DNA of 8,297 nucleotides from Flavobacterium psychrophilum (GCA_003243255.1 QFQM01000195.1:1-8297); one strand, 5' to 3'. Positions 1-7,765 are shown, counted from the stretch's first letter. Translations and numbers: made by a program. The notes: generated from the sequence alone by a model not told the origin.

Positions 1-387
1 AGTGCTACGGATAACCCCGTCAGCCGAATAGAACTGATAACGTCTTGGATTATCGCGGTAAGGTGGATGATAGTCGGCCTCCCAGGCATTTGCAGGAGTA
101 GGTTCACTGGCATCAGGGTACTCAATCATACCGGAAGGATTCCATGTATTGCCAAGGTGGTAATCAACGGAAAGTTCATAATTACTGGTGATGGGAGCTA
201 TACGGAAAGGCATGCGCATTGAAAAAACACGAAGGGGATCAACTGGCCGTGTGTCTGTCACCATCGTGTGAACGAGCGTGTCTGGGCGGGCTTCTGCTAT
301 CCGAAAAGCCAGGCCGAGTCCGCAAGCAACTGTAAGCGCCAGTGACCTTAGTATATGTTTTTTCAGAAGAAGCCAGACAGCAGACAA
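1..387 (-). CDS. Exported protein of unknown function, N-terminal part (cut at left edge)
   Basis: The minus strand is open from a stop at 400-402 to the window edge, and the gene continues past position 1. After a lysine pair the protein has a hydrophobic stretch (HILRSLALTVACGLGLAFRI) ending in A-E-A, a good Sec signal peptide with cleavage near + position 300. The mature part is rich in aromatic and polar residues (MRMPFRIAP, NYELSVDYHLGNTWNP), which suggests an outer-membrane or periplasmic beta-rich protein. A DUF3187-like barrel is possible but I cannot confirm it. No in-frame ATG or GTG precedes the signal peptide. The candidates are TTG at 385-387, used here, and CTG at 364-366, which would give the more typical short start xKKHIL. 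The first in-frame ATG, at 262-264, would remove the signal peptide. The gene is transcribed divergently from the large gene on its right. Confidence 0.72.
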   Translation of the reverse strand, partial: MSAVWLLLKKHILRSLALTVACGLGLAFRIAEARPDTLVHTMVTDTRPVDPLRVFSMRMPFRIAPITSNYELSVDYHLGNTWNPSGMIEYPDASEPTPANAWEADYHPPYRDNPRRYQFYSADGVIRST

Positions 388-452
388 GCAAGAAAAATTC
401 TAAAAGCAAAACTATTTTCAATTACTCGAAAACTGGCCAGCACAAATGTGTT

Positions 453-488
453 CCCTACTTGTACGCGTTTGCACCCATACAAGTAGGG
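453..488. promoter_or_regulatory. Perfect 11-bp inverted repeat in the divergent spacer
   Basis: The arms CCCTACTTGTA (453-463) and TACAAGTAGGG (478-488) are exact reverse complements around a 14-base spacer. The repeat sits between two divergently transcribed genes, about 65 bp from the left gene's TTG and 120 bp from the right gene's ATG. No T-run follows it on either strand, so it is not a typical terminator. It could be an operator for a dimeric regulator or a 5' leader hairpin of the large gene. Two smaller hairpins overlap its right arm: CACCC 472-476 with GGGTG 486-490, and GGGT 486-489 with ACCC 493-496. Confidence 0.5.
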
Positions 489-608
489 TGTGACCCCTTA
501 TAAGTACCTGCTTTCAGATTCCATACATCTACGGCTGTTTTGGCGCATGGCATTGCGGCATCTTGCAACACAAAAACTCATCCATCGATAAACAATAAAC
601 AGTTGGCT

Positions 609-3600
609 ATGCAAACGAAGGTTTACTATTCAATCAAACACGTGAGGCAAGGAGCCTCTCTTAACAGGTGGAGTATTTTTCGGCAGCTCCATTTATTGAT
701 GCTGGCTTTGAACTGCCTGCTGATCACATCAAATGTATCTGCCCAAAGCTTTACACCACGTGGTGCAGCTATTGCTGGTGTCTCAAACGAAGGCGTAGGC
801 CTAGCGCTGAGTATGTCTGCGGACGGAAACACCATGGCCATTGGCAATAACGATGACGATGTATCTGCTAATGATCCGCAATCTTCTGTAAAAGTGAAGA
901 CGTGGAATGGAACTGCCTGGGTTCAGAAGGGCAGCACATTATATGCAGAACAAAATGGAGATAATTTTGGCGCAGCCGTAAGTTTAAACGCCAACGGAAC
1001 AGTATTGGCTATTGGTGCACGTACATACAGTGACATTGCCCTATATGGCGAATTTTCAAATTCAGGAAGAACATACGTATATACCTGGAACGGTACGGAC
1101 TGGGTGTTGCGGGGTAGCGCATTAATTGCCGGAGCCGCTCAGGAGAATTTTGGTCATGAGGTTAGTTTGTCTCAGGATGGAAATGTATTGGCCGTAGGTG
1201 CCCCGGGTGCAAGCGCGGGTGGTAGCTTAAGAGGATTGGCACGTGTATACGAGTGGACTGGAACCAGTTGGGCCCAGGTAGGTTCCGATATTAATGGAAC
1301 CTCCGATTTCGAGAATTTTGGTACTTCCGTTAGCGTAAAAGTAACAGCAACGGAAAGTGTATTGGCTGTTGGTGCTCCCGGATTTACACCTTCAAGCGGA
1401 AACGATTATGTAGGACGCGTTAAAATCTACCGATTGAGTGAAGGCAGTTGGGGTGGTACCTGGTCATCCCCTGAGATTTTGAATGGTAGTAACAAAGGTG
1501 ATTTTTTCGGATATGCTGTTAGTCTTTCCAATAATGGTAACCGGCTGGCGGTTGGTGCACCCACTGATGGTTTATTCAGTGCACAATTGATTGGCTATGC
1601 CCGCCTATTTGATTACGCAGCTGGTGCTTTTGCACAAAGCGGGGCTGACATTGTGTCGAACTTTGAATATGATACTTTCGGAGAAAGACTTGCTTTATCC
1701 GGTGATGGACAATATGTAATTATTGGTGCTAAAGGAGGTGTAGGCAACGAAAACGGACGCGCTGAAGTATACACCTTCACTGCCAACAACTGGCAGCAAG
1801 TCGGCAGTGATTTACTTGGTGAAGCCGAAAACGATTACTTCGGTCAGGCGGTAGCCATCAACGAAACAGGTACTGCTATTGCAGTAGGTGCTTCAGTCAA
1901 TGCCAATGGTGGTCCTTCCAGCGGACAGGTACGTGCATTTTTGCAGGTTTGTACGCCTCCGGCTGCACCTACGGGCAATACCACATTATCGTTATGCAAT
2001 GGAGCAATTGTAGCACAATTAACCGCAACGGGAACAAATGTTATTTGGTATGATGCAGCATCGGGCGGCACGTTGCTGAATCCGATTACAGCCCTGACGA
2101 ACAACACGATATACTATGCCAGCCAAACTGTAAATGCATGTGAGAGCACCGATCGTTTGGCGGTAACTGTCCAACTCTTATCCTTACCTGCACAACCTGT
2201 AAGTGAAGTAATACAACCCACTTGCAGTGTTGCAACAGGTACCATAACAATAACCACACAGAACGCTGGAGAAACCTATAGCTTTAACAATGGCGTAAAT
2301 TTTCAGGCAAGCAACAGCATGGCAGGGATTACGGCTGGTACTTATCAGGTGCTTATTAAGGGCACAAATGGCTGTACTTCACCAGTTGCTTCGGTAACGG
2401 TAAATGCACAACCACTTCCTCCTGCTACTCCGGTAGTTCAGATAACACATCCCTCATGCACAACTAGCTCAGGCACTATTACGGTAACCGTACAGCAGGC
2501 TGGAGAAAGCTACAGCTTTAATAACGGTGCAGACTACCAAAGCAGCAACATCAAATCTGGTTTAACCGCTGGAGAATACCAGGTCATGATTAAAAGCACA
2601 GCGGGATGTCCATCGGTGGCCACACTGACTACAGTAAACACCGCCCCGGTCATTCCTGCTGCGCCCACAGGTACGAGCACACAAACTTTTTGTAGTAATG
2701 CAACAGTAGCACAGCTGACAGCTACTGGCACCTCTATAAAATGGTACGCTGCAGAAACAGGCGGCACACCGCTTGCTGAAACAACCACATTGCAAACGGG
2801 CACTTATTATGCGAGTCAAACCACCACGTGCGAGAGCACTGCACGCCTGGCGGTAGCTGTAACCGTTACCATTTTAACAGCACCAACTGGCTTGACAGAA
2901 CAAGGCTTTTGTGAAGGTGCTAATACTATTGCCGATCTTACGGCTATTGCGCCAAACAATGAGACCATTAGTTGGTACACTTTTGCTTCAGGAGGTGCGC
3001 CACTTACAAGCACACAAGTACTAACAGCGGGCACCTACTACGCAGGTTATACCCTTAATGGTTGCGAAAGTCCGCGCTTAGCCGTGCAGGTGGGTTTTGT
3101 GCAATTGTGGAAGACCGTATCAGCTGGATGGTCGCATGTCCTTGCTATAAAACCAGACGGCACCTTGTGGGCATGGGGAGCTAATGCGTATGGACAATTG
3201 GGCGATGGTACCCAAAATAGCCGATTGAGTCCTGTACAGATAGGTACAGACAAATGGGCAAGCATCTCGACTAATTCTGATTACAGCCTTGGGATTAAGC
3301 AAGATGGTACTTTGTGGGCATGGGGAGCTAATGGTACTGGTCAACTGGGCGATGGTACTAGCACTGACAGATCGAGCCCTGTACAAATAGGTACAGACAA
3401 ATGGACAAGCATAACAAGTAGTACTCTCCATAGCCTTGGCATTAAACAGGACGGCACTTTGTGGGCATGGGGGAATAACATCCTTGGTCAATTGGGTGAT
3501 GATACTAACGCAGTCAAATTAAGCCCTGTACAAATAGGCACTGATAAGTGGTCTAGTGTGTCTGCTACAATTTTTAGTAGTTTTGGTATCAAGCAAGATG

Positions 3601-4688
3601 GCACCTTGTGGACATGGGGTACATCGAAGGGGTTCACATTATGGGGTCAACCAGAACTACTAGTTCCAACTAAAATTGGCAATGATAAGTGGCTAAAAAT
3701 AGCATCCTGTTCATATGGGTTAAGCTACTTTAATACATTTCACCATGTCTTAGGCATAAAGCAAGATGGCACCTTGTGGGCATGGGGGGATAATGTCAAT
3801 GGTCAATTGGGAGATGGTACCACAGAATCCGCAGACAAACTAAGCCCCGTGCAAATAGGCACGGATAACAAGTGGAAGCAAGTATTTGTGAGTGAACAAA
3901 TTAGTCATGCTATCAAGGAAGATGGCACACTGTGGGTGTGGGGGGATAATAGCAATGGCCAATTGGGAGATGGCACCAATACCATTAGATATAGCCCAGT
4001 ACAAATTGGCACTGAAGAATGGTTAACCATATCATCGAATACTTTGCCGGCTGAATTTTCCAGGGCGGAAAAAACTTACACGGTTGCTTTGAAGAAAAAT
4101 GGCACATTGTGGACATGGGGGAATAACGAATCAGGTCAATTTGGCAATGGCACAACAACCAGAGTCAACACCCCCAGTCGCTTAGGTGCAGCGCCTCTGG
4201 TATTGGCTAAGCCAGCGCTTAGGGTAGATTTTACCAATGATTCGCAGCCTTTACTTACCACCAGTGGCGGAAGTGGGTATAAATGGTATAAAAATAACAT
4301 AATCATTGATGGGGCAAACGATGCTACTTACAGCGTGCCTGCTGTGGATGGAGAAGGCACGTATACTGTTGCTGTAGAAGTCAGAGGCTGTCAAAGCCCT
4401 TTATCAAATGAAATACCTATTTATATTACTGCATTAGATTTTCAACCTGAGGCTACCGTACAACTCTACCCCAACCCTACCACCGAAAGTTTAGTGGTGA
4501 AAGGAGTGAGTGAACAAGCACAATTTGCCGTAGTGTCATTGGCCGGACAAGTGCAATCCGTATCCTCAGGATGGCTCACGGGCGAGAAGGTACATCGCAT
4601 CTCCGTAGAGCAACTGCATGGTGGAATGTACCTGTTGCGCATACAAGAAGGCGGCAAGGTGGCTCACGTCAAGTTTATCAAACAATAA
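609..4688 (+). CDS. T9SS-exported multidomain protein with FG-GAP-like, SprB/Ig-like and RCC1 repeats
   Basis: The protein has about 1359 residues, numbered here from the ATG at 609. Residues 1-51 are a long basic N-region plus hydrophobic core ending S-A-Q, a signal peptide. Residues 52-448 carry seven FG-GAP-like repeats (consensus D-x-F-G-x-x-V-S-L-S-x-D-G-x-x-L-A-V-G-A-P). Residues 453-524 are an Ig-like (Ig_7/CHU_C-type) domain with paired cysteines. Residues 537-598 and 614-675 are two SprB-like repeats (TGTITI, YSFNNG, AGTYQV). Residues 683-753 and 758-831 are two more Ig-like domains. Residues 834-1194 hold seven RCC1-like repeats ([24 protein letters not shown]). Residues 1198-1275 are Ig-like, and 1280-1359 form a T9SS type A sorting domain ([27 protein letters not shown]). 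From family knowledge it should cross the outer membrane by T9SS and be released or surface-anchored; the ligand is unknown. A TTG at 540 would add 23 residues before the signal peptide and is disfavoured. A lipoprotein gene follows after 20 bp. Confidence 0.93.
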   Translation: MQTKVYYSIKHVRQGASLNRWSIFRQLHLLMLALNCLLITSNVSAQSFTPRGAAIAGVSNEGVGLALSMSADGNTMAIGNNDDDVSANDPQSSVKVKTWNGTAWVQKGSTLYAEQNGDNFGAAVSLNANGTVLAIGARTYSDIALYGEFSNSGRTYVYTWNGTDWVLRGSALIAGAAQENFGHEVSLSQDGNVLAVGAPGASAGGSLRGLARVYEWTGTSWAQVGSDINGTSDFENFGTSVSVKVTATESVLAVGAPGFTPSSGNDYVGRVKIYRLSEGSWGGTWSSPEILNGSNKGDFFGYAVSLSNNGNRLAVGAPTDGLFSAQLIGYARLFDYAAGAFAQSGADIVSNFEYDTFGERLALSGDGQYVIIGAKGGVGNENGRAEVYTFTANNWQQVGSDLLGEAENDYFGQAVAINETGTAIAVGASVNANGGPSSGQVRAFLQVCTPPAAPTGNTTLSLCNGAIVAQLTATGTNVIWYDAASGGTLLNPITALTNNTIYYASQTVNACESTDRLAVTVQLLSLPAQPVSEVIQPTCSVATGTITITTQNAGETYSFNNGVNFQASNSMAGITAGTYQVLIKGTNGCTSPVASVTVNAQPLPPATPVVQITHPSCTTSSGTITVTVQQAGESYSFNNGADYQSSNIKSGLTAGEYQVMIKSTAGCPSVATLTTVNTAPVIPAAPTGTSTQTFCSNATVAQLTATGTSIKWYAAETGGTPLAETTTLQTGTYYASQTTTCESTARLAVAVTVTILTAPTGLTEQGFCEGANTIADLTAIAPNNETISWYTFASGGAPLTSTQVLTAGTYYAGYTLNGCESPRLAVQVGFVQLWKTVSAGWSHVLAIKPDGTLWAWGANAYGQLGDGTQNSRLSPVQIGTDKWASISTNSDYSLGIKQDGTLWAWGANGTGQLGDGTSTDRSSPVQIGTDKWTSITSSTLHSLGIKQDGTLWAWGNNILGQLGDDTNAVKLSPVQIGTDKWSSVSATIFSSFGIKQDGTLWTWGTSKGFTLWGQPELLVPTKIGNDKWLKIASCSYGLSYFNTFHHVLGIKQDGTLWAWGDNVNGQLGDGTTESADKLSPVQIGTDNKWKQVFVSEQISHAIKEDGTLWVWGDNSNGQLGDGTNTIRYSPVQIGTEEWLTISSNTLPAEFSRAEKTYTVALKKNGTLWTWGNNESGQFGNGTTTRVNTPSRLGAAPLVLAKPALRVDFTNDSQPLLTTSGGSGYKWYKNNIIIDGANDATYSVPAVDGEGTYTVAVEVRGCQSPLSNEIPIYITALDFQPEATVQLYPNPTTESLVVKGVSEQAQFAVVSLAGQVQSVSSGWLTGEKVHRISVEQLHGGMYLLRIQEGGKVAHVKFIKQ
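762..1953 (+). repeat. Seven FG-GAP-like repeats (predicted first beta-propeller)
   Basis: This coding region repeats a motif around D/E-x-F-G followed by a strand ending in G-A-P or a variant. The full D/E-x-F-G motif begins at 960, 1143, 1311, 1500, 1671 and 1833, which is 54-63 residues apart. A degenerate first copy ([18 protein letters not shown]) precedes them, making seven. Most copies also carry a W-N-G-T-x-W strand followed by a G-S motif. Seven repeats of this size fit one closed seven-bladed propeller, as in integrin-alpha-like folds; the fold is inferred. Confidence 0.75.
3108..4190 (+). repeat. Seven RCC1-like repeats with a 147-bp DNA period (predicted second beta-propeller)
   Basis: The core codons for D-G-T-L-W begin at 3156, 3303, 3450, 3597, 3765, 3921 and 4098 (N-G-T-L-W in the last copy). 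The first three steps are exactly 147 bp (49 residues); later steps are 168, 156 and 177 bp. The nucleotide sequences of copies 1-3 are very similar through W-A-W-G, G-Q-L-G-D and [10 protein letters not shown]. Copy 4 has lost the G-Q-L-G-D-G-T segment and reads W-G-Q-P-E-L-L-V-P instead. Seven repeats fit a closed RCC1-type propeller. The DNA similarity suggests recent duplication or gene conversion. Confidence 0.88.
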
Positions 4689-4708
4689 TTCTAACTCAGA
4701 CATTCATT

Positions 4709-5173
4709 ATGAGAACATACAAATCTATTCTTCGCTTCTTCCTAACAGGGGCTTCTGCTTTGGTGCTGCTACTTTCTTTTAGTGGTTGCAATGGTACTGA
4801 ACCATCACCCTTTCGCAAAACACTATTCGAAGCCTTGAAGGATAAAACCTGGACATTGAAAAATGTCACCGTAAATGATGTAGATAAAACGGGTTTATAT
4901 CTGAAAGATATGACGCTTGTTTTTGGTGGCGATTTTAATAAAAGCGATTTTACCTACACCACCACCAACGGAGGTAAGGTCTGGCCTGCCAGTGGCAAGT
5001 GGGAGTTTGTTACCGATACACAAGTAAAACGCGATGATGGAGTGGTGATCGATCTCAAAGAATGGGTAGTCACTTCCTTAAAAATGGAATTCGTTTGGGC
5101 TGGGTCAACCTCCTATGGCGGCCGTACGGAGAGCACAAGCGGCAAGCATGTAATGCAGTTTGCCGCTCAGTAA
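4709..5173 (+). CDS. Small exported lipoprotein, lipocalin-like, function unknown
   Basis: The protein has 154 residues. It begins MRTYKSILRFF, followed by a hydrophobic run (ALVLLLSFSG) and Cys27 in an L-S-F-S-G-C lipobox, so it should be cleaved by signal peptidase II and lipid-anchored. The mature part starts N-G-T-E and contains L-K-D-K-T-W-T-L, then alternating strand-like segments including TYTTTNGGKVWPASGKWEF. This pattern recalls the small lipocalin-like lipoproteins common in Bacteroidota, but I cannot name a family with certainty. The ATG at 4709 is chosen because it directly precedes the signal peptide. Longer in-frame starts upstream, from about 4571, lie inside the previous gene and would bury it. 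The 20-bp gap after the T9SS-cargo gene implies co-transcription. A hairpin at 5243-5276 follows the stop. Confidence 0.85.
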   Translation: MRTYKSILRFFLTGASALVLLLSFSGCNGTEPSPFRKTLFEALKDKTWTLKNVTVNDVDKTGLYLKDMTLVFGGDFNKSDFTYTTTNGGKVWPASGKWEFVTDTQVKRDDGVVIDLKEWVVTSLKMEFVWAGSTSYGGRTESTSGKHVMQFAAQ

Positions 5174-5242
5174 TAGCAAACATTACTTTTTTACGTATTG
5201 CGCTGCGCTAAAAGAGACCAGATCAAAAGTCGCTTGCTAAAA

Positions 5243-5276
5243 ATCAGCCCATAGACAAATCTTTTTATGGGCTGAT
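5243..5276. terminator. Hairpin terminator downstream of the lipoprotein gene, possibly bidirectional
   Basis: The arms ATCAGCCCATA (5243-5253) and TATGGGCTGAT (5266-5276) are perfectly complementary over 11 bp with a 12-base loop. The hairpin lies 70 bp after the lipoprotein stop. On the plus strand the tail is weak (CTATTTA). On the minus strand the stem is followed by TTTTTA, a better intrinsic-terminator tail, so it may stop transcription from both sides. Confidence 0.65.
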
Positions 5277-5678
5277 CTATTTAAAGATTGAAGGGTTATT
5301 TCCAATTATAACGCTGGAAGTGATGGTGAAATTCTTATCAAGAAAGACTAGCGAGTGGTGAAGAATTGAAATATAACTACACATGTAATGCACTTGATAC
5401 AGTTGGGGTCAAGACCCAGGGTATTGAGATTTTTCCTTTGATGTTTCCTATCGACTGCCTTTGTTGTAGTCGAAAGAAGAAAAATTCATCCGCACTTCAA
5501 CGCTTTGTTGCACCTTGTTTGATTAGAAAAGCAAAGAGTATTTATTTCATCTGTCTTGTGCAGGAGTAAGGTCCACTAGAATTTAACGAAATCGCGATAT
5601 TCTGTTATCAATAATAACTTCTTGGTAATGTCTAAATTTACCTTATGCGTTCGGTCTCCTCAATAGGTCAGACAAACA

Positions 5679-5703
5679 AAGAGCCGGTAGTGAACCGGCT
5701 CTT
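5679..5703 (-). terminator. Intrinsic terminator of the membrane-protein gene
   Basis: AAGAGCCGGT (5679-5688) and ACCGGCTCTT (5694-5703) form a perfect 10-bp GC-rich stem with a 5-base loop. It lies about 55 bp beyond the stop of the minus-strand membrane-protein gene. Read on the minus strand, the stem runs into TTTGTTTGTC, a T-rich tail. The plus-strand side has no T-run, so minus-strand termination is the natural reading. Confidence 0.75.
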
Positions 5704-5758
5704 CCCACGGAGCTTGCACTGCGATAAGAAATATTTTGCCCAACCGATGTTATTGTTG

Positions 5759-6154
5759 TCAATTGGTTAATTTATAACCTAAGTAGCTGCCAAGAAATTT
5801 TGCACCATTGGCAAGGGTATAAATTAATATAAAGCCTGACCATTGAACTGTGTTCATGGATAGTAAAACCAGCATATCCAGCAAAACATAGATGAGTGGA
5901 AAAAGTAGTGTTAACGTGAATGAATTATGATATTCTTTTTTCCAATGTCTTGCGATAAAGAAAAAAATAATAAACCCAAAAATTCCTGAGATAAAAGGTG
6001 CAGAGAAATTAGCGTGAGTTTCATAAACTTTCGCTTCTTGTCCAGGATTTACGGCATACGAATAGAATGCAACTTCAATAATTGAAATAACAACCAAACT
6101 TATCATAGCAAGCATTGCCAATCCGATTAACTTTAAAACAATGTATTTTTTCAT
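5759..6154 (-). CDS. Small four-helix integral membrane protein, function unknown
   Basis: The protein has 131 residues and starts at an ATG with M-K-K-Y. Four hydrophobic segments are visible: residues about 5-30, 50-69, 79-99 and 103-124. The short loops include V-N-P-G-Q-E-A-K-V-Y-E-T between the first two and a basic R-H-W-K-K-E-Y-H between the second and third. By the positive-inside rule that basic loop should be cytoplasmic. No catalytic or transport motif is evident and I do not recognise the family. It is co-oriented with the DUF1801 gene 121 bp upstream and is followed by a clear terminator hairpin. The gap leaves open whether it has its own promoter. Confidence 0.82.
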   Translation of the reverse strand: MKKYIVLKLIGLAMLAMISLVVISIIEVAFYSYAVNPGQEAKVYETHANFSAPFISGIFGFIIFFFIARHWKKEYHNSFTLTLLFPLIYVLLDMLVLLSMNTVQWSGFILIYTLANGAKFLGSYLGYKLTN

Positions 6155-6275
6155 GCTTTATTTTTTATGTTAATCAGTTATCACATAAATATGTAGTGTT
6201 GGCTCATTCGTACCAATGCCTCCATCGCTCTGATTTTAGTCAGATCATCAAGTCAGCGTTAATTGCGTTTTTATT

Positions 6276-6695
6276 CTATTTATATTTTGATTCTAGAAAG
6301 TTAATCGTTGCTTTTATTAACTTCCTGAGCTCATCCTGGTCGATGTCAGTAAGTTTTTTAATATAAATGCAGGCCTTTCCCATCTTAAATTTGCCAAGTT
6401 CATTTAAAAGATGCTGATGCTCTTTTAAGCCTGTAAAGGCATATAGAGATATTGCATTTTTTCGTGGTGAAAACGCAGCCAGAGGAGCAGTGCCTTCATG
6501 TCCACTTGGATATTTGTAACGATAAGAGCCAAACCCAATAATGGTTGGCCCCCACATTTTAGGTTCAAATCCTGTCACTTCCTGCATCAATTTTATGAGA
6601 TCAAAGCTGTCCTTGCGTTTTTGTTCTGTGTCAGCAAATGAGTTTATAAATTCGACAGCGTTTACTGTTGTTTCAGTTGTTTTATTTTTTGCCAT
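6276..6695 (-). CDS. DUF1801 domain-containing protein (YdhG-like)
   Basis: The protein has 139 residues and matches DUF1801 proteins over its whole length. It has an N-terminal helix with E-F-I-N-S and Q-K-R-K-D-S, then L-I-K-L-M-Q-E-V-T-G (34-42), E-P-K-M-W-G (44-49), I-I-G-F-G-S-Y (52-58), F-S-P-R-K (75-79), and G-K-A-C-I-Y-I-K-K-L (106-115) leading into a C-terminal helix. It has no signal peptide, so it is cytosolic. The family has a small alpha/beta fold; some relatives are described as iron-chaperone-like, but the biochemical role is not settled and none is assigned here. The start is the ATG at 6693-6695. It lies 119 bp downstream of the AraC-family gene on the same strand. Confidence 0.92.
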   Translation of the reverse strand: MAKNKTTETTVNAVEFINSFADTEQKRKDSFDLIKLMQEVTGFEPKMWGPTIIGFGSYRYKYPSGHEGTAPLAAFSPRKNAISLYAFTGLKEHQHLLNELGKFKMGKACIYIKKLTDIDQDELRKLIKATINFLESKYK

Positions 6696-6757
6696 AAATC
6701 TTAATTACCGTATTTCATGCATTGAGGCACGCTCTTTCAGTGTCAGCCGCTGGGGAT

Positions 6758-6771
6758 TCAAACCAGTTTGA
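6758..6771. promoter_or_regulatory. Possible operator: 6-2-6 palindrome upstream of the DUF1801 gene
   Basis: TCAAAC-CA-GTTTGA is a perfect palindrome with a 2-base centre, located 63-76 bp upstream of the DUF1801 start codon. Its size and position fit a dimeric repressor or activator site. It is a single short palindrome, so chance is a real alternative. Confidence 0.25.
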
Positions 6772-6814
6772 TCGGGAGTGCCCTATTGCAGATTTGTTTG
6801 TGAACGTTGCAAAT

Positions 6815-7675
6815 CTAAATGCCGTTGTTTCTACAGAATTGTAAAAATGTTTCTTTAGTCATCGGGATAAAATTAGGATTATGGCGGACGGCGGGAAAAG
6901 CAGCGCAAAGCGCTTTGTAATTTTTGGGAGTCATTCCAGTGCGCTGTTTGAAGTCGTTGATGAAGTGCGCCTGATCGTAGAATTGATGGATTTGAGAAAG
7001 CGGTTTGTCTGCATGGTGTGCAATGGCAGCAAGGTGCTGATCAAAGCGGATAATACCCTGCAATTCTTTGACCGAAGCTCCGAAGTATTTTTTCACATCT
7101 GTCCATAGTTTCTTTCGCGTGCACTGCAACTTGGTACACATTTCCTCTACCGTGTGATTCGGCAGCATCTTCGAAATGACCTGTATGTAATCCAGCAATG
7201 ACGGATTATATTTACCCTTAATCATCGCGGTAAAATGTTCTTCGATAGCAGCAAAGCCATCCTTAGGAGGCATGTCAAGCAGGTGTGTGCGTAAGGAGAG
7301 TACGTCCGTACTGGTCCAATATTCAAAAGAGAGTGTCTTATCGTTAGTTTGGCTTACCGGCACCGTGCAAAAAAAGGACAGCATGCCTGGTTTGACGGCA
7401 ATGACATAGAATCGGGTTGTACCCGGATTTTCGAGGATAAAGGGGGAAACTTGTCTGCCGTTAATCCACACAAGACTTTTGTTTTCGGTGGTTGCGTTGC
7501 TATAAGGATTTCCTGAAAAGAAATTGTCGCCCAGATTGATGAGAATGTTCTGGTATACACGTTGCAGGGCAAGGCCGGATCCGTTTCCTTCGATGTACAC
7601 GATGCCATTGACCAAGTGGCGGAGCGGTTCATCTGGAATGTATGTAAGGAAAGCGGGGTTCACTTTTTTTACCAT
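6815..7675 (-). CDS. AraC-family transcriptional regulator
   Basis: From the ATG at 7673-7675 the protein has 286 residues. The N-terminal part (about 8-110; PDEPLRHLVNGIVYIEG, then G-R-Q-V-S-P-F-I and F-Y-V-I-A-V-K-P-G-M-L) resembles the DUF6597-type cupin-like sensing domain of many Bacteroidota AraC regulators. The C-terminal part (about 155-260) holds the two helix-turn-helix units. The first contains TVEEMCTKLQCTRKKLWTDV. The second contains PLSQIHQFYDQAHFINDFKQ and ends in the family signature G-M-T-P-K-N-Y (247-253). It is a cytosolic DNA-binding protein; its ligand and targets are unknown. The frame stays open to an ATG at 7765, which would add a basic, hydrophobic 30-residue extension. 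I prefer 7675 because the sensing domain starts soon after it. The downstream neighbours are the DUF1801 and membrane-protein genes. Confidence 0.9.
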   Translation of the reverse strand: MVKKVNPAFLTYIPDEPLRHLVNGIVYIEGNGSGLALQRVYQNILINLGDNFFSGNPYSNATTENKSLVWINGRQVSPFILENPGTTRFYVIAVKPGMLSFFCTVPVSQTNDKTLSFEYWTSTDVLSLRTHLLDMPPKDGFAAIEEHFTAMIKGKYNPSLLDYIQVISKMLPNHTVEEMCTKLQCTRKKLWTDVKKYFGASVKELQGIIRFDQHLAAIAHHADKPLSQIHQFYDQAHFINDFKQRTGMTPKNYKALCAAFPAVRHNPNFIPMTKETFLQFCRNNGI

Positions 7676-7765
7676 GTATTTCAAGTGTAAATAAAGGAAT
7701 GAATTCAAAAAAATCAGCAATATCCGAGCATAGATGCGCCGGATTATGGTTTTGATCATCCGCAC

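Larger units (their letters stand above)
5174..5758. other. Non-coding spacer between convergent genes
   Basis: This 585-bp stretch separates two convergent transcription units. It contains two hairpins, listed separately, and otherwise nothing I can support as a gene. A 67-codon plus-strand frame at 5366-5569 has no family resemblance, signal peptide or evident ribosome site. The minus strand is broken by stops in the frames I read. Small imperfect inverted repeats (for example TCGACT/AGTCGA around 5450-5483) are too short to interpret. Confidence 0.6.

Noticed and set aside
540..608. Upstream TTG start for the large T9SS protein
   Set aside because: It would put 23 polar residues ahead of an already long signal-peptide N-region. 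The ATG at 609 is sufficient.
3120..3491. 123-codon minus-strand frame inside the RCC1 region
   Set aside because: It is a shadow of the repeated plus-strand coding sequence. Its own repeats mirror the RCC1 period and it resembles no known family.
5366..5569. 67-codon plus-strand frame in the large spacer
   Set aside because: No domain, signal peptide or neighbouring gene logic. Its composition is like translated non-coding DNA.
6726..6782. tRNA-like appearance: GGCAC/GTGCC ends and a GATTCAAACC segment
   Set aside because: The closing stem is only 5 bp, and no anticodon or D arm can be drawn. The T-loop consensus is not met on either strand.
6790..6816. 7-bp inverted repeat (AGATTTG/CAAATCT) at the AraC-family stop codon, considered as a terminator
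   Set aside because: The stem is AT-rich with a 13-base loop and no T-run follows on the minus strand.
6809..6818. TAGATTTG on the minus strand, matching the Bacteroidota -7 motif TAnnTTTG
   Set aside because: It overlaps the AraC-family stop codon, no TTG-type -33 element lies at the expected distance, and it would give a leader of about 105 bases.
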